DNA from: Rhodoplanes sp963724735
GTDB lineage: Bacteria > Pseudomonadota > Alphaproteobacteria > Rhizobiales > Xanthobacteraceae
DNA: 64,000 bases
Reading direction: 5' to 3'
Assembly (NCBI GenBank): GCA_963724735.1
Contig: CAVRVX010000016.1
Coordinates: 41,356-105,355, forward strand
This document shows, one piece after another, positions 17,624-26,774 of this stretch; position 1 is the stretch's first letter; each line of letters opens with the position of its first letter. The notes below the pieces were generated by a model. The model was not told the DNA's origin. It worked only from the letters and a program-made list of their open reading frames with translations, and ran no database searches. Made by a program: the position numbers and the translations under genes.

Positions 17624-18774
17624 GTTCCGGCCTTGCGCTCGCGCGCTTCCCGCCCATTCCGGGGGGCGACACGCGCGCCGTCGCTCAGCTGGAGGTGCCC
17701 GTCGGTGACGACGGTCTCGCCGCCGGTCAAGCCGCTTTCCAGAACGGCCTCGTTCCCCTGTGTCCGCGCCACCTTGACCGGCCGCACGCGGGCGACGCCG
17801 TCCGCAACGACGTAGACGAACGTGCCTTGCTGGCTTACCTGCACCGCCGCCGCCGGAACCACGACCGCCTCTTCGTTGCGCAGCGTGAGTCGAGCCGTGA
17901 CGAGGGTGCCGGGCCAGAGAAGGTCGTCCGCATTCGGCATGGTGGCGCGAACCATCGCCATGCCGGTCGCGGCGTCGACGGCGTTCTCGATCATGGTCAC
18001 CGACCCGCGCGCTCGCCGCTCGTCGCCGGGAACGATCGCCTCGACCGGGGCTTCGCCGTTCGCCAACGCGCGACGGACCTCGGGCAGCGCCCTTTGCGGA
18101 ACGGTGAACGACACGTAAACGGGCGCCACTTGATTGATGGTCGCAATCGACTGCGCATCGGCCGTGCGAACCTGATTGCCGACCTTCACGCTCGCCTGGC
18201 TGATCCGACCGCTGATCGGTGCACGGATGCTGCAATAGCTCAATTGGATTTTCAGGTTGTCGATCAGCGCCTGGCTCGCGCGGATGGCCGCCTTGTAAAC
18301 GTCAACCTGGGTGCGGGCATTGTCGAGATTGACTTGCGGCGTCGATTGGCGGGCGACCAATTCCGTGTAACGGCGGAAATCGCGTTCCGCCCCTTCCAAT
18401 TGCGCCTGATCGCGGGCGAGCTGAGCTTCTGCCTGGCGGATCTGCGCCTCGAGCGCTCGCGTGTCGAGGCTGACCAGGAGATCGCCCGCCTTCACCATCG
18501 CACCGTCGGTGAAATGAATGCCGACGATTTCGCTATCGATGCGGGTGCGGACAGCGACACTTGCGAGGGGCGTCACGTTTCCCAGCCCCTCGATGATCAC
18601 TGGCACCTTCTTATTGGTCGATGTCCCCACCTCGACCGACACGGCGCGCCGCTGCGCCGTCCGCGGCGCCTGCGCTGCCGCGCGTTCGTTGGCGCTGAAC
18701 CATTGCATGGCCGCCGCGCCGCCCAGAAGCGCGATCGCCGCCGCCACCGCGACAAGGAGCCCGGGCTTCCTCAT
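17620..18774 (-). CDS. RND efflux periplasmic adaptor (membrane fusion protein)
   Basis: The 384-residue adaptor starts MRKPGLLVAVAAAIALLGG, an N-terminal membrane anchor. It continues with the barrel-sandwich segment (RIDSEIVGIHFTDGAMVKAG), an alpha-hairpin (about residues 105-160, RQAEAQLARDQAQLEGAERD), then SIRAPISGRISQASVKVGN and the beta-barrel part. It links the inner-membrane pump to an outer-membrane channel. The ATG at 18774 is the natural start; the longer frame upstream lacks homology. The stop overlaps the pump start by four bases. Confidence 0.93.
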   Translation of the reverse strand: MRKPGLLVAVAAAIALLGGAAAMQWFSANERAAAQAPRTAQRRAVSVEVGTSTNKKVPVIIEGLGNVTPLASVAVRTRIDSEIVGIHFTDGAMVKAGDLLVSLDTRALEAQIRQAEAQLARDQAQLEGAERDFRRYTELVARQSTPQVNLDNARTQVDVYKAAIRASQALIDNLKIQLSYCSIRAPISGRISQASVKVGNQVRTADAQSIATINQVAPVYVSFTVPQRALPEVRRALANGEAPVEAIVPGDERRARGSVTMIENAVDAATGMAMVRATMPNADDLLWPGTLVTARLTLRNEEAVVVPAAAVQVSQQGTFVYVVADGVARVRPVKVARTQGNEAVLESGLTGGETVVTDGHLQLSDGARVAPRNGREARERKAGT

Positions 18775-19031
18775 AAAATGCGTTCTTTCTCGGTCGCCTT
18801 CGCGCACACCGCGACCCTGGTTTGCTCGCCCTACTCCTTGGCAAACACGCCTTTGGAACAGCCGCCTGATCGCCCCGGTAACGAGCCACAATTTAGTTGA
18901 CGATCCAATACTTAGCATAACGACCGGTGCGACGCAGCCCTGTCCGGACAACCTTGCCAAAATGTAATTGATTTCGCTCCACTCGCCGTCGCACTGTCGC
19001 CATCGCACCCGCTAGGCGCTGTGAGAACCCG

Positions 19032-19811
19032 ATGCTGATCGCGAGCTGGAACGTCAATTCGGTCAAGCAGCGGCTCGACCACCTGGTCTCCTGGCTGGAG
19101 GAGCGGCGGCCCGACCTCGTTTGCCTGCAGGAGACGAAATGCGTCGACGAGGCCTTCCCGCGCGAACCGATCGAGGCGCTCGGCTATAACCTCGCAGTTC
19201 ACGGCCAGAAGACCTTCAACGGCGTCGCCATCCTGTCCCGGGTTCCGTTCGACGAGGTGACCCCTCGCCTGCCGGGGGACCATGCCGACGATCATGCGCG
19301 CTTCATTGAGGCGGTGGTCTCGACGCCTGCCGGCGTGGTGCGGGCGGCCTCGATCTATCTCCCCAACGGCAATCCTGTCTCCGAGAAATATCGTTACAAA
19401 CTTGATTGGATGGACAGGCTTGTTGAATATGCGCGCGAGCGCCTCGTCCTCGAAGAGCCGCTGATTCTGGCGGGAGACTACAATGTCATTCCCGCCCCGC
19501 AGGATGTATCCAATCCTGAGGCTTGGACCAAGGACGCGTTGTTCCTGCCAACGACAAGGGAGAAGTTCTCCGCCTTGAAAAATCTGGGACTGACCGACGC
19601 GATCCGCGCCGGCTCGGATGCGGGCGGGCTTTACACGTTCTGGGACTATCAGGCGGGCTGCTGGCAACGCAATATCGGCCTGCGCATCGACCACCTCCTG
19701 CTGTCGCCGCAGGCGGCCGATCGTCTCGTCGCCGCCGGCATCGATAAACATGTGCGCGGCTGGGACAAGCCGTCCGACCACGTCCCGGTATGGTGCGAAC
19801 TCAGCGCATAA
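19032..19811 (+). CDS. xth: Exodeoxyribonuclease III
   Basis: The 259-residue enzyme is an AP endonuclease and 3'-5' exonuclease of base-excision repair. All family motifs are present: IASWNVNSVKQRL at the start, LQETK with the metal-binding glutamate, NGVAILSR, LAGDYNVIP, LRIDHLLLS and the catalytic histidine in KPSDHVPVW. It is divergent from the RND adaptor, with 257 bases between the two starts that presumably hold both promoters. Confidence 0.95.
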   Translation: MLIASWNVNSVKQRLDHLVSWLEERRPDLVCLQETKCVDEAFPREPIEALGYNLAVHGQKTFNGVAILSRVPFDEVTPRLPGDHADDHARFIEAVVSTPAGVVRAASIYLPNGNPVSEKYRYKLDWMDRLVEYARERLVLEEPLILAGDYNVIPAPQDVSNPEAWTKDALFLPTTREKFSALKNLGLTDAIRAGSDAGGLYTFWDYQAGCWQRNIGLRIDHLLLSPQAADRLVAAGIDKHVRGWDKPSDHVPVWCELSA

Positions 19812-19973
19812 GGCCGCTCAATCGCAGCAACGCATGAGTTCGGCCGGCTCGGGCGCACCAGAAGAAGGCCAAACTTGCGCCGCGCGGACCGCAAGGCCAC
19901 GTGAGCCAACGACTGGGGCCCTCGCCCGACCGTACCAAACGGGGCGCGGCAAAGGAATTTCCCCTGGGGATCG

Positions 19974-20876
19974 CTAGTCGCGCCGGTTACCACGGACCCA
20001 GCGCTCGATATAGGCAAGCGCGGTCGCGCGTTCCTCGTCGTTCGCTTGCTTGAACGCACGGGCATGCAGGTCGGCGATCCAGGTTTCCTGCGCCGAGGCC
20101 GCGTCGCGGGCCAGCGTAAGCCACATCAGTCCGCGCGCGGCCTGACGGGACACCGCTTCGCCATTGAAGAGGACGGTGCCGAGCAGCGCCTGCGCCTGGT
20201 ACTGACCTTTATTCGCGGCGAGTTGCAGCCAACGCGCCGCCTGCTTCGGATCTTTCACGCCGCCATAGCCTTCAAGATACATCCGCCCGAGCTGGTACTG
20301 GGCGTCGGGATCGCCGAAATAGGAGGCGGCATAGGTGAACATTTCGCGGGCGCGGTCGGGATCGGACTTCACCGGCGAATTCGGGATGCCTTCGAGATAG
20401 TAGGTCCCGAGCGCGACAAAGGCGTTGGCGACGAAGCGGGCGCGGGGAGTCCGCGGGCTTTCGTCGGCGTAGGAGTCGGCGATGTCGCGGAAATACTCGA
20501 AGGCGCGCAGATCGTCCTGCTTCACCCCATCGCCTTCCGCATACATCCGGCCAAGCTTCCATCGCGCGATGGGATGGCCGCTCGCGGCCGCGTATTCGAG
20601 CGAAACGATGCCGTTCTTCGTGTCGCCGGCGCGCAGGGCCTGTGCGCCCGTGCGGAAGGCTTCAACCGGAGTAAGACTGCGCAGAGACGCGGGCGGCGAC
20701 TGAAGGTCTTGGGAGCCGAGCGATGCTTCGGGATTGCTTCGGCGGAACACATCGACGCTCGAAGCCGGAGCGACGCCGTCGGTCGGCGCGCGGGTCGCCT
20801 CGAAAGCAAGCGCAGGAGACAGCCCGAAGGCCGAGCCGAACGCGAGCACGAGGCCTATTTGCCTAAACGTCCGCAT
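19974..20876 (-). CDS. exoR: ExoR-like Sel1-repeat periplasmic regulator
   Basis: The 300-residue protein has a signal peptide (MRTFRQIGLVLAFGSAFGL, cleavage near ALAFE) followed by Sel1-type repeats such as RWKLGRMYAEGDGVKQDD, FVALGTYYLEGIPNS and YQLGRMYLEGYGGVKDP. The repeat spacing and SYFGDPDAQYQLGRM region match ExoR of Sinorhizobium, a periplasmic inhibitor of the ExoS (ChvG) sensor kinase that controls exopolysaccharide, motility and acid response. Its start lies inside the end of ilvD (14-base overlap), implying cotranscription. Orthology is inferred from pattern, not from an alignment. Confidence 0.72.
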   Translation of the reverse strand: MRTFRQIGLVLAFGSAFGLSPALAFEATRAPTDGVAPASSVDVFRRSNPEASLGSQDLQSPPASLRSLTPVEAFRTGAQALRAGDTKNGIVSLEYAAASGHPIARWKLGRMYAEGDGVKQDDLRAFEYFRDIADSYADESPRTPRARFVANAFVALGTYYLEGIPNSPVKSDPDRAREMFTYAASYFGDPDAQYQLGRMYLEGYGGVKDPKQAARWLQLAANKGQYQAQALLGTVLFNGEAVSRQAARGLMWLTLARDAASAQETWIADLHARAFKQANDEERATALAYIERWVRGNRRD

Positions 20877-22587
20877 AACACTTCTTCTCAACCGCAGCGC
20901 CCGGATGGGTGACGGCGCCGGCGCGCGCCGGACCCACCTGCTGAGCGTATTTCCACAGATAGCCGGAGGTGAATTCCGGCGGCTTGGCGACAAGACTGCG
21001 AGCCCGCGCATCCAGCTCGGACTTGGAAAGCCTGACGTTCAGCGTGCCGTTCTCGGCATCGATCTCGATGATGTCGCCATCGCGCAGAAGGGCGATTGGC
21101 CCGCCAACCGCAGCTTCGGGACCGACATGGCCCACGCAGAAACCGCGCGTCGCGCCGGAAAAGCGACCGTCAGTGATCAGCGCGACCTTGCCGCCCGTGC
21201 CCTGGCCGTAGAGCGTCGCCGTAGTGGCGAGCATTTCCCGCATGCCGGGGCCGCCCTTCGGGCCTTCGTAGCGGATCACCAGGACTTCGCCTTCCCGATA
21301 CTGACGTTTCTGCACCGCCTCGAAACAGGCCTCCTCGCTGTCGAAACAGCGCGCGGGGCCGGTGAAGGTGAGGTTCTCGAGGCCGACGATTTTCACAATG
21401 GCGCCATCCGGCGCGAGATTGCCGGACAGCCCGACGACGCCGCCGGTGGGAAGCAAGGGCCGGTTCGCCGGATACACAACATCCTGGTCTTTATTCCAGG
21501 TCACGCTTTTCAAATTCTCGGCCATACTACGTCCGGTCACGGTCAAGCACTCGCCGTGCAGATAGCCGTGATCCAGAAGCGTTTTCAGGAGCAGCGGAAC
21601 TCCCCCAGCCTCAAACAAATCTTTGGCGACATAGCGGCCGCCCGGCTTCAAATCTGCGAGATAGGGAGTACGCTTGAACACGTCCGCAACGTCGAACAAA
21701 TCGAACTTAATGCCGCATTCATTAGCGATTGCGGGCAAGTGTAGCGCAGCATTGGTCGAACCGCCTGACGCTGCAACGACCGCAGCGGCATTTTCGAGCG
21801 CCTTGCGGGTCACAATTTCGCGAGGTCGCAAATTCTTCGCAATCAGTGCGACGATCAGCTCGCCCGCAGTCATGCAGAACCGGTCGCGGATTTCATAAGG
21901 CGCGGGCGCGCCCGCCGAATAGGGCAGCGCGAGGCCGATCGCCTCGGAAACGGTCGCCATGGTGTTGGCGGTGAACTGCGCGCCGCAGGCGCCCGCCGAA
22001 GGACAGGCGTTCTGCTCGAGCAGATCGAGGTCGTCGTCGGACATGTCGCCGACGGAATACTTGCCAACCGCCTCGAACACGTCCTGCACGGTCACCGGCC
22101 GGCCCTTGAAGGTGCCGGGCAGGATCGTGCCGCCGTAAATGAAGATGGAGGGCACGTTCAGGCGGCACATCGCCATCATCATGCCGGGCAGCGACTTGTC
22201 GCAGCCGGCCAGCCCGACGAGCGCGTCATAGGCATGGCCGCGCATCGTCAGCTCGACCGAATCCGCGATCACTTCGCGCGAGGGCAGCGACGACTTCATG
22301 CCCTCGTGCCCCATGGCGATGCCGTCGGTCACGGTAATGGTGCAGAACTCGCGCGGCGTGCCGCCGGCGGCCGCGACGCCCTTCTTCACCGCCTGGGCTT
22401 GGCGCATGAGCGCGATATTGCAGGGGGCCGCTTCGTTCCAACAGGTCGCGACGCCAACGAACGGCTGATGGATCTGCTTCCGCGTCAGGCCCATCGCGTA
22501 GTAGTAGGACCGATGCGGCGCGCGCTCGGGGCCTTCCGTCACATGACGACTGGGCAGCTTGCGCTTAAGGCCAGTCTTGGCATCCAT
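20863..22587 (-). CDS. ilvD: Dihydroxy-acid dehydratase
   Basis: The 574-residue iron-sulfur enzyme dehydrates 2,3-dihydroxy-3-methylbutanoate and its homologue in valine, leucine and isoleucine synthesis. Cluster-ligand cysteines are seen in VATCWNEAAPCN, LAGCDKSLPGM and NACPSAGACGAQ. Other hallmarks are AASGGSTNAALHLPAIA, YEGPKGGPGMREML and TDGRFSGATRGFCVGH. MDAKTGLKRKLPSR is the likely start; a GTG-like extension five codons upstream is also open. It overlaps the exoR start at its 3' end. Confidence 0.95.
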   Translation of the reverse strand: MDAKTGLKRKLPSRHVTEGPERAPHRSYYYAMGLTRKQIHQPFVGVATCWNEAAPCNIALMRQAQAVKKGVAAAGGTPREFCTITVTDGIAMGHEGMKSSLPSREVIADSVELTMRGHAYDALVGLAGCDKSLPGMMMAMCRLNVPSIFIYGGTILPGTFKGRPVTVQDVFEAVGKYSVGDMSDDDLDLLEQNACPSAGACGAQFTANTMATVSEAIGLALPYSAGAPAPYEIRDRFCMTAGELIVALIAKNLRPREIVTRKALENAAAVVAASGGSTNAALHLPAIANECGIKFDLFDVADVFKRTPYLADLKPGGRYVAKDLFEAGGVPLLLKTLLDHGYLHGECLTVTGRSMAENLKSVTWNKDQDVVYPANRPLLPTGGVVGLSGNLAPDGAIVKIVGLENLTFTGPARCFDSEEACFEAVQKRQYREGEVLVIRYEGPKGGPGMREMLATTATLYGQGTGGKVALITDGRFSGATRGFCVGHVGPEAAVGGPIALLRDGDIIEIDAENGTLNVRLSKSELDARARSLVAKPPEFTSGYLWKYAQQVGPARAGAVTHPGAAVEKKCYADV

Positions 22588-22806
22588 CGCTCGGCGTCCC
22601 ACCCTTGAACAATGCTCTTAGGGGATCGAATAACTCGCGACCCTCAGGTCTTTGTTCCCCGCGTCCGAAATCCTGTAGGCGTGTGGCGGAATATGGGCGC
22701 GTCGTGCTTTGGCGACGCTCGCGGCGGCTAAGTTGTCCACATGTTGCGGCAAGAACACAGAATGTGGCGGCGGCGCCGCTTTGTCGGCTAATCGCTGCCG
22801 TCGTTC

Positions 22807-24054
22807 TTACGAAACCGTTTCGCCGGGATGCTTTCGGTGCAGCCGGCGGGCGCAAGTGATTCCCACCAGCAAGAGGACAAGCGCGGCGACCGCAGTCGTT
22901 CCCACAAGTCCAATGCTGGCGAAACCGATGCGGTAGGCGATCGGCCCAAGCGCTTGTCCGAGAAAAAAGAAGGACGAGTGCAGCGACATCGCGAGGCCGC
23001 GCGCATGCGGTGCAAGCTCGGTCGCGTAGATCTGGATCACACCGTGCAGGGAGTAGAAGCCCAGTCCCAGCACAACGAAGGCAAGGAACTCGCCCTGCCA
23101 GGGCAAACCCGCGCCGATGCCGAGCAGCGCGAGCGCAAGCGAGACGCCGCCGCCGAACATCATACGCCGCTCACCGAACCGGCCGAGCAGCGCGGGTACG
23201 GTTAACGAATAGACAATTCCGCCGATTCCAAATCCTGCGATGACGAGACCGGCAATGATCGCCCGCGTTTCTCCGCGCGCAACAAGCAAAGCGGCGACGT
23301 ACGGAAACAGGCCGAACACGCCAATGCCTTCCAGCAGTACGGAGGGGAAGCAGACCTTGGTCAGAGGATTGCGCACGATCGTGCGGAACCCCGCGGCGAC
23401 GGCGTCCGGATCGAAACGTCCCCTTCGCTCGACGGCGATGACGCGAAAGCCGATCCATACGGCGACGAAGGCGATCAGCGCCGCGGCCGTCACGAGCGCG
23501 AACACGCCGCGCCAGCCGATCGTGTCGCCGACGATCCCGGCGAAGGGCGAGCCGAGGAGATTTCCGAACATGGCGGCGGCCAGCAGCCGGCCGATCGCCA
23601 CCTGTCTCTTCGCGATCGGCACGAGGTCGCCCGCAAGCGCGAGCGCGATCGGGAAAATGCCGCCCGCGACGATCCCGGCCAGAATGCGGGAGGCGAGCAG
23701 CACCGAGAAATTCGGCGCGACCGCGCCAATCGCCCCGGCGAGTGCGCTTGTCGCCATCGCGATATTCATCAATCGCCCTTTGCCAAACGTGTCAGCGAGC
23801 ACACCAAGCACCGGTTGCACCAGGGCGTAAGGAAGCGCGAAAGCGGTCGACAGAAGCGCCACCGTCGCGGTGTCCAGAGCGAGTTCGCCCGCGATCTGCG
23901 GGATCACCGGGTCGACCGCGCGGATGAACAGGCTGCTTGAGAAAATCGCGAGCGAGGCCGTGGCCAGTACGCGCGTGGTTCCGGGCGGCGCGGTTTCGTC
24001 AGGCGACGCGGCGTCTCCACCGGGAGCGCGCGCTGGCGGACGAGGCTCGCTCAT
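22807..24054 (-). CDS. MFS transporter
   Basis: The 415-residue protein has about twelve hydrophobic segments, with the MFS signature after helix 2 (YALVQPVLGVLADTFGKGRL, followed by MNIAMATSALAGAIGAVAP). The N-terminus before the first helix is a Pro/Ala-rich cytoplasmic stretch. It resembles drug or metabolite exporters of the DHA type, but the substrate is not predictable. The start overlaps the kdsA stop by four bases, so the two are coupled; enolase, usual after kdsA in related genomes, is absent here. Confidence 0.88.
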   Translation of the reverse strand: MSEPRPPARAPGGDAASPDETAPPGTTRVLATASLAIFSSSLFIRAVDPVIPQIAGELALDTATVALLSTAFALPYALVQPVLGVLADTFGKGRLMNIAMATSALAGAIGAVAPNFSVLLASRILAGIVAGGIFPIALALAGDLVPIAKRQVAIGRLLAAAMFGNLLGSPFAGIVGDTIGWRGVFALVTAAALIAFVAVWIGFRVIAVERRGRFDPDAVAAGFRTIVRNPLTKVCFPSVLLEGIGVFGLFPYVAALLVARGETRAIIAGLVIAGFGIGGIVYSLTVPALLGRFGERRMMFGGGVSLALALLGIGAGLPWQGEFLAFVVLGLGFYSLHGVIQIYATELAPHARGLAMSLHSSFFFLGQALGPIAYRIGFASIGLVGTTAVAALVLLLVGITCARRLHRKHPGETVS

Positions 24055-24902
24055 CCTTTGGCGAGCAGGTCGAAGGCGACGAGCCTCCGCAAGAGCCCCT
24101 CCATCTCGCTCAGCGGAATCATGTTGGGTCCATCGGAGGGAGCGCGGTCAGGATCCTGATGCGTTTCGATAAACAGGCCGGCGACACCCACCGCGACCGC
24201 AGCGCGAGCCAGCACCGGAACGAATTCGCGTTCGCCGCCGGACGAGGTCCCCTGCCCACCCGGCTGCTGCACCGAATGGGTGGCGTCGAAGATCACCGGC
24301 GCGCCGGTCGCGCGGGCGAGGATCGGCAGCGCCCGCATGTCGGAGACGAGCGTATTGTAGCCGAAGGACACGCCACGCTCCGTGACCAGGACCCGTGCAT
24401 TTCCCGCCCCCGTAATCTTGGCGACGACATTGGCCATGTCCCAGGGGGCAAGGAACTGCCCTTTCTTGACATTGACCGCCCGGCCGGTCGCGGCGGCCGC
24501 GATCAGGAGGTCGGTCTGCCGGCACAGGAAGGCAGGGATCTGCAGCACGTCCACGACCTCGGCGACCTGCGCGCACTGCCAGGCTTCGTGCACGTCGGTG
24601 AGGAGCGGGATCGCGAGCTTGTCCCTGACTTCGGCGAAGATCGGCAGCGACTGGTCAAGCCCGAGCCCGCGCGCGCTTGCGGCGCTGGTGCGGTTCGCCT
24701 TGTCGAACGATGTCTTGTAAACGAGGCCGACCCCGACCCGCTGGGCGATCTCCTTCAACGCCGATGCCATCTCCAGGGCGTGAGCGCGGCTTTCGAGCTG
24801 GCACGGCCCGGCGATCAGCGCGATCGGCAGCGCATTGCCGAAGCGCACGGAACCGACCGCAACAATCGTATCAGGACGAGGAACGTTGGTTATCTGCGAC
24901 AT
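24051..24902 (-). CDS. kdsA: 3-deoxy-8-phosphooctulonate synthase (KDO-8-phosphate synthase)
   Basis: The 283-residue enzyme condenses phosphoenolpyruvate with arabinose 5-phosphate to make KDO-8-phosphate for lipopolysaccharide core. Key segments are IAGPCQLES, YKTSFDKANRTS, RQTDLLIAAA, NVKKGQFLAPWDMANV and DATHSVQQPGGQGTSSGG. A cysteine in GPC, where the E. coli enzyme has asparagine, suggests the metal-dependent class (inference from known family classes). The start is MSQITNVPRPD; the frame upstream is nonhomologous. Confidence 0.95.
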   Translation of the reverse strand: MSQITNVPRPDTIVAVGSVRFGNALPIALIAGPCQLESRAHALEMASALKEIAQRVGVGLVYKTSFDKANRTSAASARGLGLDQSLPIFAEVRDKLAIPLLTDVHEAWQCAQVAEVVDVLQIPAFLCRQTDLLIAAAATGRAVNVKKGQFLAPWDMANVVAKITGAGNARVLVTERGVSFGYNTLVSDMRALPILARATGAPVIFDATHSVQQPGGQGTSSGGEREFVPVLARAAVAVGVAGLFIETHQDPDRAPSDGPNMIPLSEMEGLLRRLVAFDLLAKG

Positions 24903-25089
24903 GAATGGAGCGCTTGCCGTCAACCGAGCAATCACAGTGACAAGTCGGGCGCAACCCACAAGACTAAATAAAAAGAGCTATTTTGGGCGAGCTCTCGCGC
25001 GCTTTACGCTTCGGCACACCCCAAGAGTCTCGCGCAGACCCACTTCAGCCAAGCGGCCATAAACGGCGCTGCGCCCAGGCCGATAAACA

Positions 25090-25118
25090 GAGAACCCCGA
25101 CCATGGGCCGGGGTTCTC
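25090..25118 (-). terminator. Strong hairpin, probable terminator of the gene at 25156
   Basis: A 9-bp perfect stem GAGAACCCC/GGGGTTCTC lies 38 bases beyond the minus-strand stop at 25156. The U-tract on the minus strand is weak (TGTTTA), while an A-run on the other side could support plus-strand pausing, so direction is uncertain. Confidence 0.45.
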
Positions 25119-25155
25119 AAAAAATCGCTTCGTGCCTTCAGCGGCGATAATTCCA

Positions 25156-25470
25156 TCAACGCCCGTAGGCGACGATCGGCGGGCTGCCCCAGCGCCATGC
25201 ATAAACCACAGGCTTATAGACCGGTACGTTGTAGGCGACCGTAACGGGCCTCGCAGCCCACTGGTAGACGTAGGTTGTGACCGGCTTCTGGACCAGCACC
25301 GGCTGGGCGTAGGTGGCGCGGGCCGTCTGGTAGCTCGGATACCAGCCATAAGTGTAAACTGTCCCGCATCCCCACCACCAGCACTGGGCCGACGCCGAAG
25401 TCGGCGCCAGAACGGCGCCACCAGCGACAATTGCTCCCGCAGCCAGAGCGACCGCGAACTTCTTGGCCAT
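25156..25470 (-). CDS. Small secreted Tyr/Trp/Val-rich protein
   Basis: The 104-residue protein has a clear signal peptide (MAKKFAVALAAGAIVAGG, cleavage after SASA) and a mature chain with CWWWGCGTVYTYGWYPS and repeated YVYQWAAR/VYAWRWGS aromatic patches. A GGGGAG site precedes the ATG at 25470. The signal peptide is clearly similar to that of the neighbour at 25844, so the two look like diverged tandem paralogues. No domain is recognised. Confidence 0.7.
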   Translation of the reverse strand: MAKKFAVALAAGAIVAGGAVLAPTSASAQCWWWGCGTVYTYGWYPSYQTARATYAQPVLVQKPVTTYVYQWAARPVTVAYNVPVYKPVVYAWRWGSPPIVAYGR

Positions 25471-25524
25471 TGAGTGACTCCCCTGTTTTTTTCGAGGCAG
25501 CCGCGATGGTAGCCTCTGCTCCAC

Positions 25525-25843
25525 AGTATGCGCGCACCACCGGCACAGTAAACCAGGGCTAACGCGCTTGTGACCAGCTGATTGGGCCGGGCGTTAAAGA
25601 TGAATAGGTATTAACAATCATAATTTGAATTTTCGTGACACGCATTTTCGTGACACGCGCAGGCCGCACGCCCAATAAAGCAGTCGACTGGAATCATAAG
25701 GTCCTTTTGTTGAACGATACTGGCTATGGGCGTCCCGGCATGGCCAACTGCAATTAGCCGCCAGGTTCACGCCCCGGGTCGCGCAAAAAGCCCCGGCGAC
25801 GGCCGGGGCTTGACCGAGTTGGAGCAAGTCGCCGCGACGGCGA
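25525..25843. other. Intergenic region between the two small secreted protein genes
   Basis: AT-richer than its neighbours at about 25600-25640, which fits a promoter for the gene starting at 25470. Its right part holds the terminator of the next gene (25785-25811). No gene is seen. Confidence 0.45.
25785..25811 (-). terminator. Rho-independent terminator (minus strand)
   Basis: On the minus strand a perfect 10-bp stem AAGCCCCGGC/GCCGGGGCTT is followed by a T-run (TTTTTGCGCG). It ends the gene whose stop is at 25844. Confidence 0.8.
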
Positions 25844-26131
25844 TTACCAGCCGTATGCGAGGACGCGGGGACGCCACCCGTAATAGGCGTAATAGGGTCG
25901 ACGCCAGCCCCAGCCATAATAGGCGTAATAAGGCCGCCGCCAGCCCCAGCCGTAGGCGTAGTAGGGGCGGCCCCAGCCCCAATAGCTGTAATAGGGACGC
26001 CAGCCCCAGCCGTAGTAGCCGACATAGTAGGGCCGCCGCCAACCCCAGGCCGAAGCCTCGGTCGGCGTCAGAACGAGGCCGGTCGCCAGAGTCGCGCCGG
26101 CGAGCAGCGCAATTGCGAATTTTCGGAGCAT
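25844..26131 (-). CDS. Small secreted Gly/Tyr/Trp/Arg-rich repeat protein
   Basis: The 95-residue protein has a signal peptide (MLRKFAIALLAGATLATG, cleavage after TEASA). The mature chain is built almost wholly of a repeated unit close to GWGWRRPYYAYY, present four to five times. A GGAGG site lies before the ATG. Its leader matches that of the gene at 25156. Such aromatic-arginine repeats occur in small exported proteins of Hyphomicrobiales with no known role. A longer frame on the same strand (25767-26231) is a shadow. Confidence 0.7.
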   Translation of the reverse strand: MLRKFAIALLAGATLATGLVLTPTEASAWGWRRPYYVGYYGWGWRPYYSYWGWGRPYYAYGWGWRRPYYAYYGWGWRRPYYAYYGWRPRVLAYGW

Positions 26132-26375
26132 CGGACATCCTCCCTGTTTGGAGCGACCAAAACGCGGCCGCCTTATCCGCGATTTGGCTGTTCAGCGGCG
26201 GCAGTACCATGTCCAAATGCCCCGCTAACATGCATTTGATCCGCGGTTAACGCTTGTTCACCAAGGGTTTGTGGCACAGCGTCGCGATCATGAACCATTT
26301 TCGATCTCGCCCACACTTAGCGGTCTATGTGCGGCAAGGGAACATGTGGCTGCGGGCAGTCGCCCCTGCTCCGCG

Positions 26376-26774
26376 CTAATCCACAAGGACGAATCCGTTC
26401 AGCCTCGCGGCCCTGTCATCGAAGGTCGCCATCGCCTCGCAGCCCCGGGCGCCGTTGATGCGAAGGATCAGGGCGTCAATGAAATCCGCGCGGCGTGATC
26501 GGTAATCTTCGAGAGCGGCTCGCACTTCGTCATGGTGTTCGACGACCCGATCGTCGCCGGAGAGAAGGTTTTCCACGACGCCCGCGATGGTCGCGCGCGA
26601 ATAATCGTACACGCGCGCAAGCACCCAGATGAGCTCGGCGAGGACGATACAGTTGATGAAGCCCGGCGTTTCGCGCGTGCACCGAGCCGCGACGAAGCGT
26701 TGCGCGCGCGCGGTTTGGTCCGGATCGTCGGCGACCAGGAGACGGACGAGGATATTCGTATCAAGCCCGATCAT
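26376..26774 (-). CDS. PIN-domain ribonuclease toxin, VapC-like
   Basis: The 132-residue protein is a PIN domain with the expected acidic residues: D5 in MIGLDTNILVRLL, glutamate in IVLAELIWVL, aspartates in ADFIDALI and MATFDDRAARL. VapC toxins cut tRNA or rRNA unless bound by the partner. Its start overlaps the stop of the AbrB-type gene by four bases, so the two form a bicistronic toxin-antitoxin unit with the antitoxin first. Confidence 0.88.
   Translation of the reverse strand: MIGLDTNILVRLLVADDPDQTARAQRFVAARCTRETPGFINCIVLAELIWVLARVYDYSRATIAGVVENLLSGDDRVVEHHDEVRAALEDYRSRRADFIDALILRINGARGCEAMATFDDRAARLNGFVLVD

Noticed and set aside
25860..26050. Regularly spaced repeats suggesting a CRISPR-like array
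   Set aside because: They are codon-level repeats of the GWGWRRPYYAYY protein in an open frame with signal peptide and ribosome site; spacing is too short and repeats too variable.
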